A DNA stretch of 64,000 nucleotides. Source: Neckera pumila. Lineage: Eukaryota > Streptophyta > Bryopsida > Hypnales > Neckeraceae. Numbering within the stretch: position 1 is the stretch's first letter; each line of letters begins with the position of its first letter. Where the stretch lies: positions 7,996,211 through 8,060,210 of the forward strand of contig OZ018413.1 of assembly GCA_963969595.1 (NCBI GenBank). Reading direction: 5' to 3'. Shown piece after piece: positions 61,481 to 64,000 of the stretch. The notes under the pieces were generated by a model. The model searched no databases. It was not told where the DNA came from and worked only from the letters and a program-made list of their open reading frames with translations. A program made the translations under genes and the position numbers.

Positions 61481-62138
61481 GAAGAAAACAATTTTTTCTA
61501 CACCTTCTAAGATTTGACTTTTTGACTTTGAATTGTTTTAATTAAAAAGAAGTTTACTTTAAATTTGGAATTAAATTTTTTTGTGTTAGAGATTGAATTG
61601 ATAGTCAAGAAATTATATAAAAATAATTAATTTTCATTCTTTAAAAATTGTTATGTACAAGTAGATCTAAGATAGAAGGAAAAACTAAATCTTTAATGGT
61701 TCTAAGATGGAATTGAAATATACAAATTGCAACTATAAGATTGGTCTAGCAAAATAAACCATGTCGAGCTTTGTTTTTTGGAAATTTATACAAATTCAGT
61801 TAAAAATGAATTCTGTAAGTTATGTTTTGAAGAAAATGCTTGGATCACCCCAAAAACAAGACTTTCCTTACTTTCTCATTACTAGTCCAAATCAAAAGAA
61901 TAAAATCTTCCCATATGTATAAAATATTTTTTGTAACAAAATCAAATTTTAATTTTAATTTTGAATTTCTATAACTTTTTAGTGGCTATCCAGTGACCTC
62001 TATTTTGGGTGGCATAACTTTTGCTCTCAAGCACCAATTGAAATAAAAACTATGTACCCAAAAAGCTAATGGATTTTTCTATCTTATAAAAAAAAATTCA
62101 AAAGTCATGCCCAAAATTGAGATCATAGGAACCTACCC
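61481..62138. other. AT-rich intergenic DNA, nothing recognised
   Basis: No gene or clear repeat. Confidence 0.5.
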
Positions 62139-62413
62139 CATTAGAAGGGATTTGGGGGCCTTGGAGGGCCGTTTCAGGCTTGTTCCCAAATTTGGCCCAT
62201 TCTTGTGAACAACGATACCGGCTGCCAAATTTTTTTTTTCAAAAATAATAAAAAATAAAATAAAATTTGCCCAAATATCATATTAAGCAATTTTTTTTTC
62301 AAAATGACGTGGCAGTCGTTGTGCCATGTCATCCAGCTGCTGCAGTTGCATTCTTGTAGTCTGGAAACGTAGAGGAACTCGCAGCCCACCTAGGCCTCTG
62401 AATCCCTCTAATG
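62139..62413. mobile_element. CATTAG-family MITE, 275 bp
   Basis: Left end CATTAGAAGGGATTTGGGGG, right end GGCCTCTGAATCCCTCTAATG. Internal AAAATGACGTGGCA (62301) equals that at 32570, and GGCCTTGGAGGGCCGTTTCA resembles 31166-31187. Confidence 0.82.
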
Positions 62414-63399
62414 CAAACCTTCAAGAGCTTCCAAAGGGAATTTTGGCCCCTTAGAGGTTGATGGATGCATTATAAGAACCTTGTTTTCTTGTGTCTAAAT
62501 TGGCAAAAAAATTTGGACATCCAATGTAACAATCCATGCTTTTATATCAATAATGACGTCCTTTTAGATATGGAGTTCTTATAGTGATTTAATTTCTAAA
62601 TTGCTATTGAATTCTAAAGTGGTATTGTTTGTTTCTAAATGAATGTATATAAAATTTAAGAATATATGGAATGTAATCCAAATATTACATATTTCATCCA
62701 TGTTCATTGATTCCATTAATATAGTGAAGATCAACTCTACAAAAAATAAATGAAATTAATAATTCAATTTGATATACTCCATCTATCCCTAAATAAGTGT
62801 TCAAACTAGAAACTCACATTTTTATTAGTGAGTAGGTTGTATGAAGGCTTTTTTGGGCTTGGTCTTTACAATGTTCTTCATTGATTGTGGTGATACAAAA
62901 CTTGGATCCTTTTTAATTATGTATTTAATAAAATGATCAATGAAATTGGCAAAAAAAAACATGAGGTATCAATCTAGACACTTATTTTGGGACGGGAGGG
63001 ATAAATACTTCATTTCTATATGTATGCAAACACTGGCAATGATGCCATAAAAATGTGTTTTTAAAAAAAATCTAAAACTGTCACTCTATCCCTCTACCCT
63101 TCTAAATTTAGTGGCTTTTGAAGTGTTACTACTATTACCTTAATCCGTCACTAAGTAACTCTTCAACTTTACACATGGCACAACATAAATAGTATTCCTT
63201 TCGCCCCAAAATTATCTTCATGAATATTGGCAAAATGTTTCAAATCCATTTTGAGATGTAATTAGAGTTTTTTTGCATTCTTATTGTCCTAGAAATTTAA
63301 ATTTTGGATTAGTTTTCATCCCTTAAAGTACTATGACTATGTTTTTACAGAAAACGCTTAAAATTGCCATTTTTAGAACAAGTACCAATTTTTTGAATT
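62414..63399. other. AT-rich intergenic DNA, nothing recognised
   Basis: No gene. A short stretch at 62777-63000 (ACTCCATCTATCCCTAAATA ... TATTTTGGGACGGGAGGGAT) has the look of Stowaway-type MITE ends (CTCCNTC...GANGGAG), but is too diverged to call firmly. Confidence 0.45.
62777..63003. mobile_element. Possible Stowaway-like MITE
   Basis: The left end TACTCCATCTATCCCTAAATAAGTGTTCAAACTAGAAACTCA is mirrored at the right by CAATCTAGACACTTATTTTGG then GACGGGAGGGATA. Stowaway elements start CTCCCTCYGTCCC(A)AAATAAGTG and end with the inverse, in TA context. Both sides here fit with mismatches; TA flanks both ends. Confidence 0.65.
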
Positions 63400-63710
63400 T
63401 TTTTTGTCACATGTACCCGTAGAATCTTGTAGTATGTTGAATTGAAAATATGTAGTAAAAATTTCAAAAATTTCTATCGCATGGAATGCAAGATATAAGC
63501 ATTCAAATTTGCTGAAATCATATTTTTGGCCCTACAAAAAACAGCGCAACTACACTTCACAAGCTCACTTTTTTATGAAAAAAATGTCCAAAATTATGGT
63601 GCTTCTTTGGATTCTTTTTCCTAGACAAGTTGGATACATGCTTGAATATTTCCACTTCATTTAAACTTGTACAACATATAGGAAAAAAATAATAAGTAGA
63701 CAGTAGTAGA
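63400..63710 (+). repeat. Dispersed AT-rich repeat (inverted partner at 8395-8700)
   Basis: Second copy, opposite orientation to 8395-8700: AAGTTGGATACATGCTTGAA here corresponds to TTCAAGCATGTAGCCAACTT there. Confidence 0.65.
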
Positions 63711-64000
63711 GAATGATTCAAAATACTAAACTGTCAAGAATTTAATTATGGAATTTAGGCCAAAAATATGGAAATCTTTAGTCACACATACTTGCCCAAA
63801 ATTTCTATGTAGCCAAAAAACGCATATTAGTCCTTTAGATGTTAAAAGTAGTTTGGAATTTTTAAAAATGGGATTTTGGCCATTTTGAAGGAGCAGTGCT
63901 AGCCAATCATTTCTTCATTCTTGCACTATGTGCAACTCTTCTCACATTGTCTAAAGCATTAGTCAGAAGTCAACAAAAAATTTGTTGCAAAAGATGAATA

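Overview
This is a nuclear genome window from a land plant. One intron-rich, apparently intact phototropin gene (blue-light receptor kinase) spans 17096-29389 on the + strand. Everything else is AT-rich, repeat-dense intergenic DNA. Two LOV photosensor domains plus an AGC-VIII kinase with a DFD motif place it in green plants. The very long N-terminal extension, the sprawling introns and the repeat content suggest a seed-free lineage (bryophyte or lycophyte); that is inference, and the sequence does not settle the species.

Layout. 1-14,300: AT-rich intergenic DNA holding a long foldback (597-985), three kinds of short terminal-inverted-repeat elements (MITEs), a LINE 3' end (4681-5388) and dispersed AT-rich repeats. 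14,336-17,095: a LINE-like tail on the minus strand, then a GC-rich block that is the probable promoter/5'UTR region, with a plausible 5'UTR intron and an upstream ORF. 17,096-29,389: the phototropin, 16 coding exons that join in frame to 1154 codons. Introns 1, 3, 10 and 15 carry tandem repeats (about 131-bp, 24-bp, 130-bp and 59-bp units). 29,390-30,400: probable 3'UTR with an intron.

30,500-37,000: repeats, including a MITE inserted into sequence that is duplicated downstream, a LINE-like tail, and telomere-like DNA. 37,590-43,680: relic of a probable mobile element that encodes a protein resembling a DUF7869-type family of unknown function. It is flanked and interspersed by palindromes of the type TCGTGGGATCCCACGA, and is split by a 1675-bp non-autonomous CACTA transposon with a perfect CGA target duplication. 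44,971-46,623 (minus): one long transposon/retroelement-like reading frame interrupted by six in-frame stops. 51,614-52,825: an F-box gene with a single in-frame stop.

53,690-57,396: a rearranged direct duplicate of the phototropin 3' end and its downstream flank, holding a broken kinase pseudogene. 57,440-64,000: AT-rich repeats with one more MITE.

Only the phototropin looks like a clearly functional gene. The rest records successive transposon insertion, duplication and decay, much of it consistent with C-to-T change of methylated cytosines.
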